Origin: an uncultured Clostridia bacterium
Lineage (GTDB): Bacteria > Bacillota > Clostridia > Christensenellales > Borkfalkiaceae
Direction of reading: 5' to 3'
DNA length: 42,084 nt
NCBI GenBank assembly: GCA_934271275.1
Contig: CAKQRD010000016.1
Location: 1 to 42,084, forward strand
Below the pieces are notes generated by a model. The model was not told the DNA's origin. It searched no databases and saw only the letters and a program-made list of their open reading frames with translations. This document shows positions 1 through 8,118 of the stretch, one piece after another; the first letter of the stretch is position 1, and each line of letters starts with the position of its first letter. The position numbers and the translations under genes were made by a program.

Positions 1-258
1 AACGAAAAGGAGATAACGCACGGGAATACGATAAACTATTTATTGAAGTATATATCTAAGTCCGGAGAGAAGATAGTGTATTCGAGAGGGATACCTTCGG
101 AGGTGTGTATAAAGGTAAAGGATAGGGATATAGCTGGAGAGATGTTCGATTACGTTGAAAAGGTGGTATTATTTGACGACGTGATAAGCTGGGAGAGGGA
201 TATACTTAATTACAAGCCGAGGCAACTATCGATGCGGGAACTGTTTATGAGCGCGTAA
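1..258 (+). CDS. Partial C-terminus of a probable rolling-circle replication (Rep-like) protein
   Basis: The frame is open from base 1 and ends with TAA at 256-258, so only about 85 C-terminal residues are visible and the true start lies outside the window. The segment YLLKYISKSGEK has the spacing of the Tyr-x-x-Lys-Tyr motif of rolling-circle (HUH) replication proteins, and the following YSRGIPSE fits the tail of such proteins from small gut phages and plasmids. No other domain is visible. If right, it marks a small replicon or phage remnant at the left edge. The assignment rests on motif likeness only; a hypothetical protein of other function is possible. A rho-independent terminator follows 22 bases after the stop. 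Confidence 0.45.
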   Translation, partial: NEKEITHGNTINYLLKYISKSGEKIVYSRGIPSEVCIKVKDRDIAGEMFDYVEKVVLFDDVISWERDILNYKPRQLSMRELFMSA

Positions 259-280
259 GGGAAAGGAATATACAAAAAAC

Positions 281-307
281 AACGCCGAGAGTAAGAGCGG
301 CGTTTTT
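281..307 (+). terminator. Rho-independent terminator after the Rep-like gene
   Basis: A 7-bp perfect stem (AACGCCG at 281-287, CGGCGTT at 298-304) with a 10-base loop runs directly into T residues to 307. It sits 22 bases past the stop of the partial gene and is well placed to end that transcript. Confidence 0.7.
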
Positions 308-347
308 CGGCGTGTAATGAAAAGAGGAAAAATATGGGGAAAGGCGT

Positions 348-407
348 AAAACGCGAAAAGCGGCGGGGACGGAAGAGCGGATTAGCGGTCGTCCCCGCCG
401 CGCGTTT
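348..407. repeat. GC-rich inverted repeat (large stem-loop)
   Basis: An 11-bp perfect inverted repeat (GCGGCGGGGAC at 360-370, GTCCCCGCCGC at 391-401) encloses a 20-base loop. It is extended outward, across a short bulge, by AAACGC at 348-353 and GCGTTT at 402-407. There is no strong T-run, so it looks more like a structured intergenic element than a simple terminator. It is far richer in G+C than its surroundings. Confidence 0.55.
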
Positions 408-518
408 ACGTCCATTTTGTTTTCAAACGACTAACGCCGCCGTTTTTTGTATGTTCGAGGTATAATTTAACTGCAAATTAACGAATTTTAGTTCGTTTTA
501 CCGACATAGCCCATGCAA

Positions 519-580
519 AACGCGCCACCTTGATACGGCGTGCGAAGCACGACGCTTGTATTATATCAAGGTGGCGCGTT
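519..580. repeat. 17-bp perfect inverted repeat with nested hairpin
   Basis: AACGCGCCACCTTGATA at 519-535 is matched perfectly by its complement at 564-580. Inside lies a second hairpin, CGTGC-GAA-GCACG at 539-551, so the whole can form a cruciform-like double stem. No coding frame explains it. Such nested palindromes resemble dispersed palindromic or MITE-like intergenic elements; that reading is inference because only one copy is in the window. From here to 775 the sequence is A+T-rich and I see nothing further in it. Confidence 0.6.
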
Positions 581-775
581 ATACTCTTCTCACAGAAAAA
601 GGAAAAAACTATATATACGATTAAGCGAATTTTAGTTGTAATTAAAAAATGTAAAGCAGGTAAGAAAAATTGAAAGAAGAAAAAACGGCGAGAGAAATAG
701 TGAATAGAAAAACATGCCTTAAATTTAGAAATCCTATAAATAATGCCAAAATTCGAGAAAAAACGGGCGAAATAG

Positions 776-804
776 TTGCAAACTCGCATAAAAAGTGATA
801 TTAT
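776..804 (+). promoter_or_regulatory. Predicted sigma-70/sigma-A type promoter
   Basis: TTGCAA at 776-781 and TATTAT at 799-804 are separated by 17 bases. The expected start of transcription, about 811, coincides with the first base of the folded leader that precedes the lipoprotein gene at 1002. Confidence 0.5.
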
Positions 805-810
805 AAAAGC

Positions 811-977
811 GCGAACTCAATTAAATAAAGTGCAGAAGTATACTTATAGGGTACAAGTGTACATTATTCGCGTTACATAAAAACTTCTGTACGAATGTTT
901 TAATTGAGTGTCGCAACTTTGCGAACAAGTCACTTTACCGGTGTCGGCTTGTTTGCAGGTCGACACTTTTTATTTTT
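811..977 (+). promoter_or_regulatory. Structured 5' leader, candidate cis-regulatory RNA
   Basis: Three nested or consecutive stems fill the leader. The outer stem pairs ACTCAATTAAA (815-825) with TTTAATTGAGT (898-908), 11 bp perfect. Inside it GTGCAGAAGT (830-839) pairs with ACTTCTGTAC (883-892) with one G-U wobble, and a small GTAC-AAGT-GTAC hairpin sits at 851-862. The outer stem shares bases 907-908 with the next, terminator-type hairpin, so the two cannot both be complete. That arrangement is typical of attenuators or riboswitches. I do not recognise a known riboswitch class. Confidence 0.45.
907..977 (+). terminator. Terminator-type hairpin (possible attenuator) just upstream of the lipoprotein gene
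   Basis: AGTGTCG at 907-913 pairs with CGACACT at 961-967, and inside it TGCGAACAAG (920-929) pairs with CTTGTTTGCA (948-957) through one wobble. The stem is followed by a T-rich run (968-977) and lies 24 bases before the ATG at 1002. It either ends an upstream transcript or controls read-through into the lipoprotein gene. Confidence 0.55.
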
Positions 978-1001
978 TAAAAATTTATAGGAGTAGGGTT
1001 T

Positions 1002-2225
1002 ATGAAGAAACTTGTAGCAATAATGATGTCGCTTTTTTTTGCTTTTTGCAGTGTGGCGTTTGTCGCGTGTGGCGAACAAGCGCAAACCGTGAAAATTTCA
1101 CGAGTGAGAGTTAACGACGAGCTACACGTAATTGTCGAATATTCGGACGGAACGACGGATGATCTGGGATATGTGGGCATAAAAACAGAAGCTCCTACTT
1201 ACAGAATATACATAAACGAAGACAAGCACGCGATCGTTGAATATTCAGACGGAAGGATAGAAGATTTGGGTTATGTAGGCGTTGAAGTGGAGGTCGAGGT
1301 AGTACCCCCGTTATATACGGTAACATTCGTTGACGCGGCAGGTAATGTTCTAGACGTTCAGGAAGTGTATAAAGGCAGGTCGGCGAAAGCCCCGAAGGCA
1401 CCCGAAGTACAAGATAAGGTGTTCAGCGGATGGGATACCGATTTTACCGATGTTCAAGGAAATTTAACCGTGAGACCGGTTTATGGAGATATGGCTACTT
1501 TTACTGTTACGTTTAAGGACGAGCAGGGAAACGTTTTGTCAACGCAGAACGTTATTTCAGGCAGATCGGCAACTGCGCCGACCGCGCCGAAAAGGGAAGA
1601 TACGGTATTTGAACGGTGGGATAAAGAATTTGATAAAATAACCGAAGATACTGTGGTAACGGCGATTTACAGAGCAAAGAAAAACTTTACGGTTACGTTT
1701 AAGGATTACAACGGACTAACGCTCGGTACGACGAACGTAAAGGAGGGTAATAATGCGTCGGCAACCGTAACGCCTCAAAGAGAGGGATATACGTTTACGG
1801 GTTGGAGCGGTTCGTTAAGTAATATAACGAGCGATACAACCGTGACGGCGCAATATACGTTGATTAACGGCAATAACATATTCGATATATCGTATAAGGT
1901 TGCAGGGAATACCGTTACGTTGACACTGACGCTTACCGGAAGCGTTTGTCTGGCAGGATTCGAGGGTGAACTTTCGTTTGAAGGGTTAACCATGACGAAA
2001 GCGGAAGCGAAATCTAATTATGCCTTAATAAATACCAACGGAAATGCGGTCAAAATAACATATTCCAATGCGACGAACGTAACGAAGGGAGAGACGATAT
2101 TAACGGTTACGTTGACGGCTGCTGCCGCCGACGGAAAAGCCGAGTTGAAGATAGCGGATTGCTTTGACGAAAAATTTGAATCGGTAACGTATAAAGTAAT
2201 AGGACAGAGCCTTAAACTTAAATAA
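1002..2225 (+). CDS. Surface lipoprotein with InlB-type repeats and C-terminal cohesin-like domain
   Basis: A 407-residue secreted lipoprotein. Residues 1-23 form a signal peptide ending in a lipobox (FVAC, lipidated Cys23). Two short repeats with YSDG and DLGYVG follow (about 30-95). Next come three InlB B-repeats (Listeria/Bacteroides type, starting near residues 105, 167 and 229), each with V-T-F-x-D and ending in a Trp-Asp or Trp-Ser turn. Residues about 290-402 look like a cohesin domain: NTVTLTLTL, then GFEGELSF, then a beta-rich stretch ending GKAELKIADC. Family knowledge: cohesins bind dockerins, and the next gene carries a dockerin, so this protein may anchor that partner at the membrane. 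The start has AGGAG at 990-994. The cohesin call is by pattern and is the least certain part. Confidence 0.75.
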   Translation: MKKLVAIMMSLFFAFCSVAFVACGEQAQTVKISRVRVNDELHVIVEYSDGTTDDLGYVGIKTEAPTYRIYINEDKHAIVEYSDGRIEDLGYVGVEVEVEVVPPLYTVTFVDAAGNVLDVQEVYKGRSAKAPKAPEVQDKVFSGWDTDFTDVQGNLTVRPVYGDMATFTVTFKDEQGNVLSTQNVISGRSATAPTAPKREDTVFERWDKEFDKITEDTVVTAIYRAKKNFTVTFKDYNGLTLGTTNVKEGNNASATVTPQREGYTFTGWSGSLSNITSDTTVTAQYTLINGNNIFDISYKVAGNTVTLTLTLTGSVCLAGFEGELSFEGLTMTKAEAKSNYALINTNGNAVKITYSNATNVTKGETILTVTLTAAAADGKAELKIADCFDEKFESVTYKVIGQSLKLK

Positions 2226-2242
2226 ACATGAAGGGAAAAGAA

Positions 2243-5200
2243 ATGAAGAAACGCGGTTTATTGTTGATATTACTGGGTTTAATCACGGTGACCGGAATAA
2301 CGGCGGGAGTTGAGACCGAAGAGACTACGGTGCGGGCAGAGGAAGAAACCTTCGTCGAGTATGCGATGGGAGACGTAAATCTTGACGGTGTCGTTAATAC
2401 CAGAGACGTGGTTTTAATCAAGCAAGCGATAGTAGGGTTGACTGAGCTTGAAGACAGGCAGAAGGTATTTGCCGACGTATATGCCGATGGCGTAATCAAT
2501 ACGAGAGACGTAGTATTAGTCCAACAGTATATCGTCGGAATGGACGTGGATCTCGGCGTTCACGAACATAAATTTACGGAAGAGAAAGAGGACGACTTTT
2601 ATTTTGAGCGCGAGGCAACTTGTAAAAACGGGAGAAGCTACTACTATTCTTGTAAGTGCGGAAAGAAAGGAACGGAAACCTTTGAAGTCGGTATTCCGTC
2701 GGATCATGATTACGGAACTTGGATAAATCAGGTAGATACGGTTTGTGGCGAAAACGGTGTGTTGGGACACTATCAATGTTCTGTATGTCTGCAAAATTTT
2801 GATAAGGATTATAATTTAATCGACGATTTAGCGATACCCGCAAAAGAATCCCACGATTATACAGATTGGTTGAGCGTAAAAGCAGGCGGCTGCGCGACAA
2901 CTCCTTATAGCGTAAAAATATGTAAAAAATGCGCTCACTATATTATTGATTCGCAGGACGATACGGATTTATTGCATCCTCACGATTTTAAGCTTATAAC
3001 GAAAGACGCAACATGTATTGAAAAAGGGATAGTATATAGATTTGAATGTAAAGAATGTCAATTCGTTGCTACGGAAAAATTGATTGATGCGCTTGGACAT
3101 GATTTATCAGAATACGAATACTTTATTGACGGAGAAAAGCATTATCAGATTTGTAACAGGTGTAGAGAAAAGGTTTACGAGGAACATACTTGCTTTGATT
3201 GGACAACAGTACAGGAGCCTACTTGCTATGAAAAGGGCAGAGCAATCGGCGTTTGTGTAAAATGCGGATTCGATATAGAAAAAGAACTGCCGATTGTACA
3301 CGATTTTAAATTTACGGAATATGAAGAAGCGCCAACCTGTATTGAAGACGGAGTGGCGATTTATACTTGTTCTATTTGTCAAAAGACAAAAACAGAAGTT
3401 GCCGTTAAATTAGGACACGATTATAAATACGATTCTGTTATTCGAGATGCAGCTTGTACTACGGAAGGCTTGGATTTATATAAATGTACCCGTTGTGTGG
3501 CGACGAAAGAGGTAGTTACCAAAGCTCTCGGTCATAATTGGGACAACGGTATCGTTACGATAGAACCCGATTGCTATAAGTTGGGTAATAAGCATTATGA
3601 ATGTCAAAGAACAGGCTGTGATGGAATCAAAGACGTTGAGTTGGCTAAATTGCATAAATTTGACGACGGAGTTGTTATAATCGAACCTACTTGTACGCAG
3701 GAAGGTCGGATTAAATACACTTGTTTAATATGCGGTTACAGCAAAGAATTTAATTTAGGTTTAAATCATAATACGACAAACCATTTATATAAGGCTGCAA
3801 CCTGCGTAAATGACGGAAATTATGAATTTTGGTTCTGTATAAATTGCAGCAAATATTTTAGCGAGTTTAATAAAACCAGAAATGTTTTAAATTATGACGG
3901 AAGGACTTATTATTTTGCTTATTTGTCCGAGTATACGGAATCAACGTTAGATGAGCTTATCATTTCTGCTACGGGACACAATTTCCCCACAGAATTCAAT
4001 GCGTTTAACGATAATAGTCATTGGCAAAAATGTGAGAACAATAATTGCACGGCTACGCAAAACGCAGAGGCTCATACGCTTGTTCGCGCTTACGATACCT
4101 CCGACGGCTATGTTAAAATAACGGACAGCTGTACGCTTTGCAAATATTCAAAGAGAACCATAATTGCCCTTGATACTCATCGCAAATACGAGGTTGTCGC
4201 TTCGGTCGCGCCGACGTGTACGAGCATAGGGTATACAACGGGCTTAATTTGCGGCGAATGCGGTAAGATTTATGTGGAGCAGGAGGAAATCCCCGCATTG
4301 GGACATAACTTTGTAGAAGCAATCTGCACTCGTTGCGGCTTGAACTCAAAACTCGGAACCGAAGGGTTAGAATACGTTCTGAATTCAGACGGTATGTCTT
4401 ATAAATGCGTGGGGATGGGCAGCGCAAATACTTCCTTTATAGTCATAGGCTCGGAGTATAATGGCTTGCCGGTTACTCGTATAGAGGGCTTTGCCCAAGA
4501 GTATAACCTTATGAGCGTGATTATTCCGAATACCATAATCGAGATAGCCTATGATGCTTTTCGTGAAAGCTATAAGCTTGTAGAGGTTTATAACTTATCA
4601 TCGGTGAACAACGACTATTTAGATAAATATGCGTTAGACGTTTATTCTGAAATAGAGGCGGAGTCTAAATTGATTAAGCTTTCAGACGGTCTTGTGTTCT
4701 ATAAAGGCGAAGCTGTTAACTACTTAATCGGTTATACGGGCTTTGAAACGGAGCTTAAATTGCCGAATATCTTTGCGGGTAAGGAGTACGAAATTTATAA
4801 ATATGCCTTTTATCAGAGTTCTTTTGTGCAGGTGACTTTGGGTATCAAAACTACCTGTATCGGAGAATACGCATTTAGTGAGAGTTACTCGTTGGTTAGT
4901 ATCTCTATTGCCGAATGTGTGACAAATATAGGCTCTAATGCCTTTGATGATTGTGTTAGGCTCGTGGAGATAATAAATAAAAGCGTTATAAATGTTAGAC
5001 AATTTAATAAATTTTTTGTTTTAACAATGCATCAAGGAGAAAGCAAAGTAGTCAACGAAGATGGATATTTGTTTATTACGGGTGACGATGGTGACGATTA
5101 TTTTATTAGTTACATAGGAGGAGAAGAAGAGGTGCTGCTCCCGAATGACTATAATGGAAAGAGTTATATCATAAATAAATATGCTTTTTATAATTGCAGT

Positions 5201-7783
5201 TTGCTTACGAGCATAACAATTCCCGATAGTGTGACAGGTATAGGCAAATATGCGTTCTACGGTTGTAGTTCGCTCAAAGGAGTATATATAACGGATATAG
5301 CGGCTTGGTGTAATATTACGTTTGATAGTGATGCTAGCAATCCATTATATTATGCACATAAATTATATTTAAATAACGAATTAGTAACCGAGTTGGTTAT
5401 TCCCGACAGCGTGACGAGTATAGGAGATTATGTGTTCTATGGTTGCGGTTCGCTTACAAGTATAAATATCCCCGACAGTGTGACGAGTATAGGTTCGGAT
5501 GCGTTTTGGTCTTGTTGCTCGCTCACGAGTATAAATATTCCCAACAGTGTTACGAGTATAGGTTATATGGCGTTCGGTGGTTGCGATTCGCTCACGGGAG
5601 TGTATATAACGGATATAGCGGCTTGGTGTAATATTTGGTTTGGCTGGAATTGTAGCAATCCATTATCTTATGCACATAATTTATATTTAAATAACGAATT
5701 AGTAACCGATTTGGTTATACCCGACAGCGTGACGAGTATAGGAGATTGGGCGTTCTATAAATGCTATTCGCTCACGAGTATAACAATCCCCGACAGTGTG
5801 GCAAGTATAGGACATAATGCGTTCTATAGTTGCACTTCGCTTACGAGTATAAATATCCCCGACAGTGTGACGAGCATAGGTTCGGATGCGTTTTTGTCTT
5901 GTTGCTCGCTCACGAGTATAAATATCCCTGATAGTGTAACGAGTATAGGACATGATGCGTTCAATGGATGTACTAAAATAATAGAAACGGAAAACGGAAT
6001 AAGATATGTCTGTAATTGGGTGATAGGAGTTGAAGATACAAATATTACTACAGCTGTAATAAGAAAAGGGACGAAAGGAATAGCTCAGCTCGCATTTGTT
6101 GCTTGTTATTCTCTTGAGAGTATAACTATCCCTGACGGCGTGACAAGTATAGGTTACGGTGCGTTTGAAAATTGCCGGTCGCTTACGAGCATAACAATCC
6201 CCGACAGTGTGACGTATATAGGCGATCATGCGTTCTATGATTGCAGTTCACTCACGAGCATAACCATTCCCGATAGCGTGACAAGTATGGGAAAATGGGT
6301 TTTTTATGGATGTAATTCACTTGAAAGAATGGAAGTACCTTATGTTAACTTAGACGGTTGTTTTTATGAAATATTTTTTGATTCCAATTTTGGGGTACCT
6401 AATTCGTTAAAAACGGTAATTATAAATAATGGAACAAAAATAGGAAATTATGCTTTTAGAGATTGTTATTCATTAACAAGTATAATTATTAAGAATGGTA
6501 TAGTAAGCATAGGAGATTTTGCCTTTTCTGATTGCCGAGCACTTACGAGTATAACAATTTCCGATAGTGTGACAAGTATAGGTGAAGGGGCGTTCAGTGG
6601 TTGTACTAAAATAATAGAAACGGAAAACGGAATAAGATATGTCTGTAATTGGGTGATAGGAGTTGAAGATACAAATATTACTACAGCGATAATAAGAAAA
6701 GGAACGAGAGGAATAGCTGATAGCGCATTCTTTGGTTGCTATTTTCTCACGAATATACTAATTCCCGAAGGAGTGACGAGAATTGGTAAGTATGCTTTTT
6801 GGAATTGCTGCTCTCTTACGAATATATCAATTCCCGATAGCGTGATAAGTATTGGCGAGGGCTTTTTGTTTTTGTGTGATCAAGTTAATTCAATAAGCAT
6901 ATCAAATGATAATAAATACTACAAGTTGTTAAATGGGGATTTATATAGTGCAGATGGGAAAACACTGATAAAATGTTTAAATCAAGAATCAAGAGATAAA
7001 TTTATTATACCTTATGGTGTGAAAAGAGTGGGGGAAAGAGCTTTCTCTGATTGTGTTTCGCTTACGAGCATAACAATCCCCGACAGTGTGACGAGTATAG
7101 GTAGTGGAGCGTTCTATGGTTGCGGTTCCCTCACGAGTATAAATATTCCTGATGGTGTGACGAGTATAGGTAGAAGTGCGTTTAGTGGTTGCCGTTCGCT
7201 CACGAGTATAACTATACCCGACAGTGTGACGGGCATAGGCGAGTATGCGTTTGAGGGTTGCAGTTCGCTCACGAGTATAACTATACCCGATAGTGTGACG
7301 TATATAGGTTTGTATGCGTTCAGTGATTGCAGTTCGCTCACGAGTATAACTATACCTGATAGTGTGACGTATATAGGTTTGTATGCGTTCAGTGGTTGCA
7401 GTTCGCTCACGAGTATAACTATACCCGACAGTGTGACGGGCATAGGCGAAGGGACGTTCAATGGATGTACTAAAATAATAGAAATGGAAAACGGAATCAG
7501 CTATGTTAATAATTGGATAATAGGGGTAGAAAAGAAAGACATTTCTACGGCGGTTATAAGAAACGGTGTGACGGGCATAGGCGAGTATGCGTTTGAGGGT
7601 TGCAGTTCGCTCACGAACATAATTATTCCCAACAGTGTAATCAATATATGTTTTGGAGCGTTTTCTCGTACGGCAATAAGAAAAATAAATTATGAAGGTA
7701 CGCTGAAACAGTGGAATAAAATAAATAACGAATACATTTCGTATAACGTTGCTATATATTACCGTACAGACGAAAAGATTTAA
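2243..7783 (+). CDS. Giant secreted protein: dockerin, Cys-rich modules and BspA-type LRR_5 repeats
   Basis: About 1846 residues. I prefer the ATG at 2243 because AAGGGA at 2231-2236 is well spaced for it; an in-frame ATG at 2228 lacks a ribosome site. Residue numbers here count from 2228. A signal peptide (about 6-37) is followed by a type I dockerin (about 48-110) with two calcium-binding repeats, GDVNLDGVVNTRDVV and DVYADGVINTRDVV. Residues about 115-705 hold a dozen imperfect modules with paired C-x-x-C and a closing LGH. The rest is BspA-like LRR_5 repeats of about 23 residues (consensus SLTSITIPDSVTSIG then YAF and GC). Known BspA proteins bind host matrix or other cells, so adhesion is likely. 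It starts two bases after the cohesin-like gene, so the two are co-transcribed. No sortase motif is seen; attachment may be through the dockerin. Confidence 0.85.
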   Translation: MKKRGLLLILLGLITVTGITAGVETEETTVRAEEETFVEYAMGDVNLDGVVNTRDVVLIKQAIVGLTELEDRQKVFADVYADGVINTRDVVLVQQYIVGMDVDLGVHEHKFTEEKEDDFYFEREATCKNGRSYYYSCKCGKKGTETFEVGIPSDHDYGTWINQVDTVCGENGVLGHYQCSVCLQNFDKDYNLIDDLAIPAKESHDYTDWLSVKAGGCATTPYSVKICKKCAHYIIDSQDDTDLLHPHDFKLITKDATCIEKGIVYRFECKECQFVATEKLIDALGHDLSEYEYFIDGEKHYQICNRCREKVYEEHTCFDWTTVQEPTCYEKGRAIGVCVKCGFDIEKELPIVHDFKFTEYEEAPTCIEDGVAIYTCSICQKTKTEVAVKLGHDYKYDSVIRDAACTTEGLDLYKCTRCVATKEVVTKALGHNWDNGIVTIEPDCYKLGNKHYECQRTGCDGIKDVELAKLHKFDDGVVIIEPTCTQEGRIKYTCLICGYSKEFNLGLNHNTTNHLYKAATCVNDGNYEFWFCINCSKYFSEFNKTRNVLNYDGRTYYFAYLSEYTESTLDELIISATGHNFPTEFNAFNDNSHWQKCENNNCTATQNAEAHTLVRAYDTSDGYVKITDSCTLCKYSKRTIIALDTHRKYEVVASVAPTCTSIGYTTGLICGECGKIYVEQEEIPALGHNFVEAICTRCGLNSKLGTEGLEYVLNSDGMSYKCVGMGSANTSFIVIGSEYNGLPVTRIEGFAQEYNLMSVIIPNTIIEIAYDAFRESYKLVEVYNLSSVNNDYLDKYALDVYSEIEAESKLIKLSDGLVFYKGEAVNYLIGYTGFETELKLPNIFAGKEYEIYKYAFYQSSFVQVTLGIKTTCIGEYAFSESYSLVSISIAECVTNIGSNAFDDCVRLVEIINKSVINVRQFNKFFVLTMHQGESKVVNEDGYLFITGDDGDDYFISYIGGEEEVLLPNDYNGKSYIINKYAFYNCSLLTSITIPDSVTGIGKYAFYGCSSLKGVYITDIAAWCNITFDSDASNPLYYAHKLYLNNELVTELVIPDSVTSIGDYVFYGCGSLTSINIPDSVTSIGSDAFWSCCSLTSINIPNSVTSIGYMAFGGCDSLTGVYITDIAAWCNIWFGWNCSNPLSYAHNLYLNNELVTDLVIPDSVTSIGDWAFYKCYSLTSITIPDSVASIGHNAFYSCTSLTSINIPDSVTSIGSDAFLSCCSLTSINIPDSVTSIGHDAFNGCTKIIETENGIRYVCNWVIGVEDTNITTAVIRKGTKGIAQLAFVACYSLESITIPDGVTSIGYGAFENCRSLTSITIPDSVTYIGDHAFYDCSSLTSITIPDSVTSMGKWVFYGCNSLERMEVPYVNLDGCFYEIFFDSNFGVPNSLKTVIINNGTKIGNYAFRDCYSLTSIIIKNGIVSIGDFAFSDCRALTSITISDSVTSIGEGAFSGCTKIIETENGIRYVCNWVIGVEDTNITTAIIRKGTRGIADSAFFGCYFLTNILIPEGVTRIGKYAFWNCCSLTNISIPDSVISIGEGFLFLCDQVNSISISNDNKYYKLLNGDLYSADGKTLIKCLNQESRDKFIIPYGVKRVGERAFSDCVSLTSITIPDSVTSIGSGAFYGCGSLTSINIPDGVTSIGRSAFSGCRSLTSITIPDSVTGIGEYAFEGCSSLTSITIPDSVTYIGLYAFSDCSSLTSITIPDSVTYIGLYAFSGCSSLTSITIPDSVTGIGEGTFNGCTKIIEMENGISYVNNWIIGVEKKDISTAVIRNGVTGIGEYAFEGCSSLTNIIIPNSVINICFGAFSRTAIRKINYEGTLKQWNKINNEYISYNVAIYYRTDEKI
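5969..6074 (+). repeat. Long direct repeat in LRR gene, copy 1
   Basis: About 105 bases encoding the segment that begins TKIIETENGIRYVCNWVIGV are almost identical to bases 6602-6707. The copies are 633 bases apart, exactly 211 codons, so recombination between them would keep the frame. A third, more diverged protein-level copy lies near 7465-7560. Confidence 0.8.
6602..6707 (+). repeat. Long direct repeat in LRR gene, copy 2
   Basis: Second copy of the repeat at 5969-6074; the differences are a few third-position bases near its end. Confidence 0.8.
7200..7450 (+). repeat. Tandem 69-base LRR-encoding repeats, nearly identical
   Basis: Consecutive 69-base units, each encoding one 23-residue LRR_5 repeat, differ by only a few bases here, whereas units further upstream in the gene are more diverged. 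This suggests recent local expansion or homogenisation. Confidence 0.75.
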
Positions 7784-8118
7784 ATTGGAGTATAAAACAA
7801 TAAATATGGATTGTTCGATTAACATTACCGCCGATAATCATTTATTAGCTTGGCATACGCATACAACCTTCGATATCAGCGTTCGATTAAAAGAGAGTGT
7901 CATAATGAAACGGTATCAGTTCTAAAAAATACTACTGAAAATAAAAGGTTTAATTGTAGTTTGTCAATAGAGGAGTGTATAAAAATAAGGCAATAGTAGT
8001 TAGATTCGAGTGTACTGACAGCTATATTTCCGGTACAATATCGGATTTTAAGGCGTATTGTCAAATAGCTAAATAAGTTTTGCAAATTTTGTTGTTTTTT
8101 ATAACGTGGAGGTAAAGC
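7784..8118. other. Intergenic stretch, no clear feature
   Basis: 335 bases between the LRR gene and the membrane protein gene at 8119. I found no convincing terminator, promoter, small gene or RNA. The short sequence GTGGAGGTAAAGC just before 8119 is the ribosome site of that gene. Confidence 0.6.

Noticed and set aside
478..789. Minus-strand open frame of about 100 codons
   Set aside because: It runs across the large inverted repeat at 519-580 and a low-complexity A-rich stretch, has no ribosome site and encodes an implausible Phe- and Arg-rich peptide.
811..977. Known riboswitch (c-di-GMP, SAM, T-box)
   Set aside because: None of the conserved core motifs that I can recall for these classes is present; only the stem arrangement is suggestive.
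7200..7450. CRISPR-like regular repeats
   Set aside because: The repeats are contiguous coding units without unique spacers, and no cas genes are present.
6989..7825. Long minus-strand open frame over the LRR repeats
   Set aside because: It is an antisense shadow that stays open because the 69-base repeat unit has no stop in that frame. The plus-strand LRR protein explains the sequence fully.
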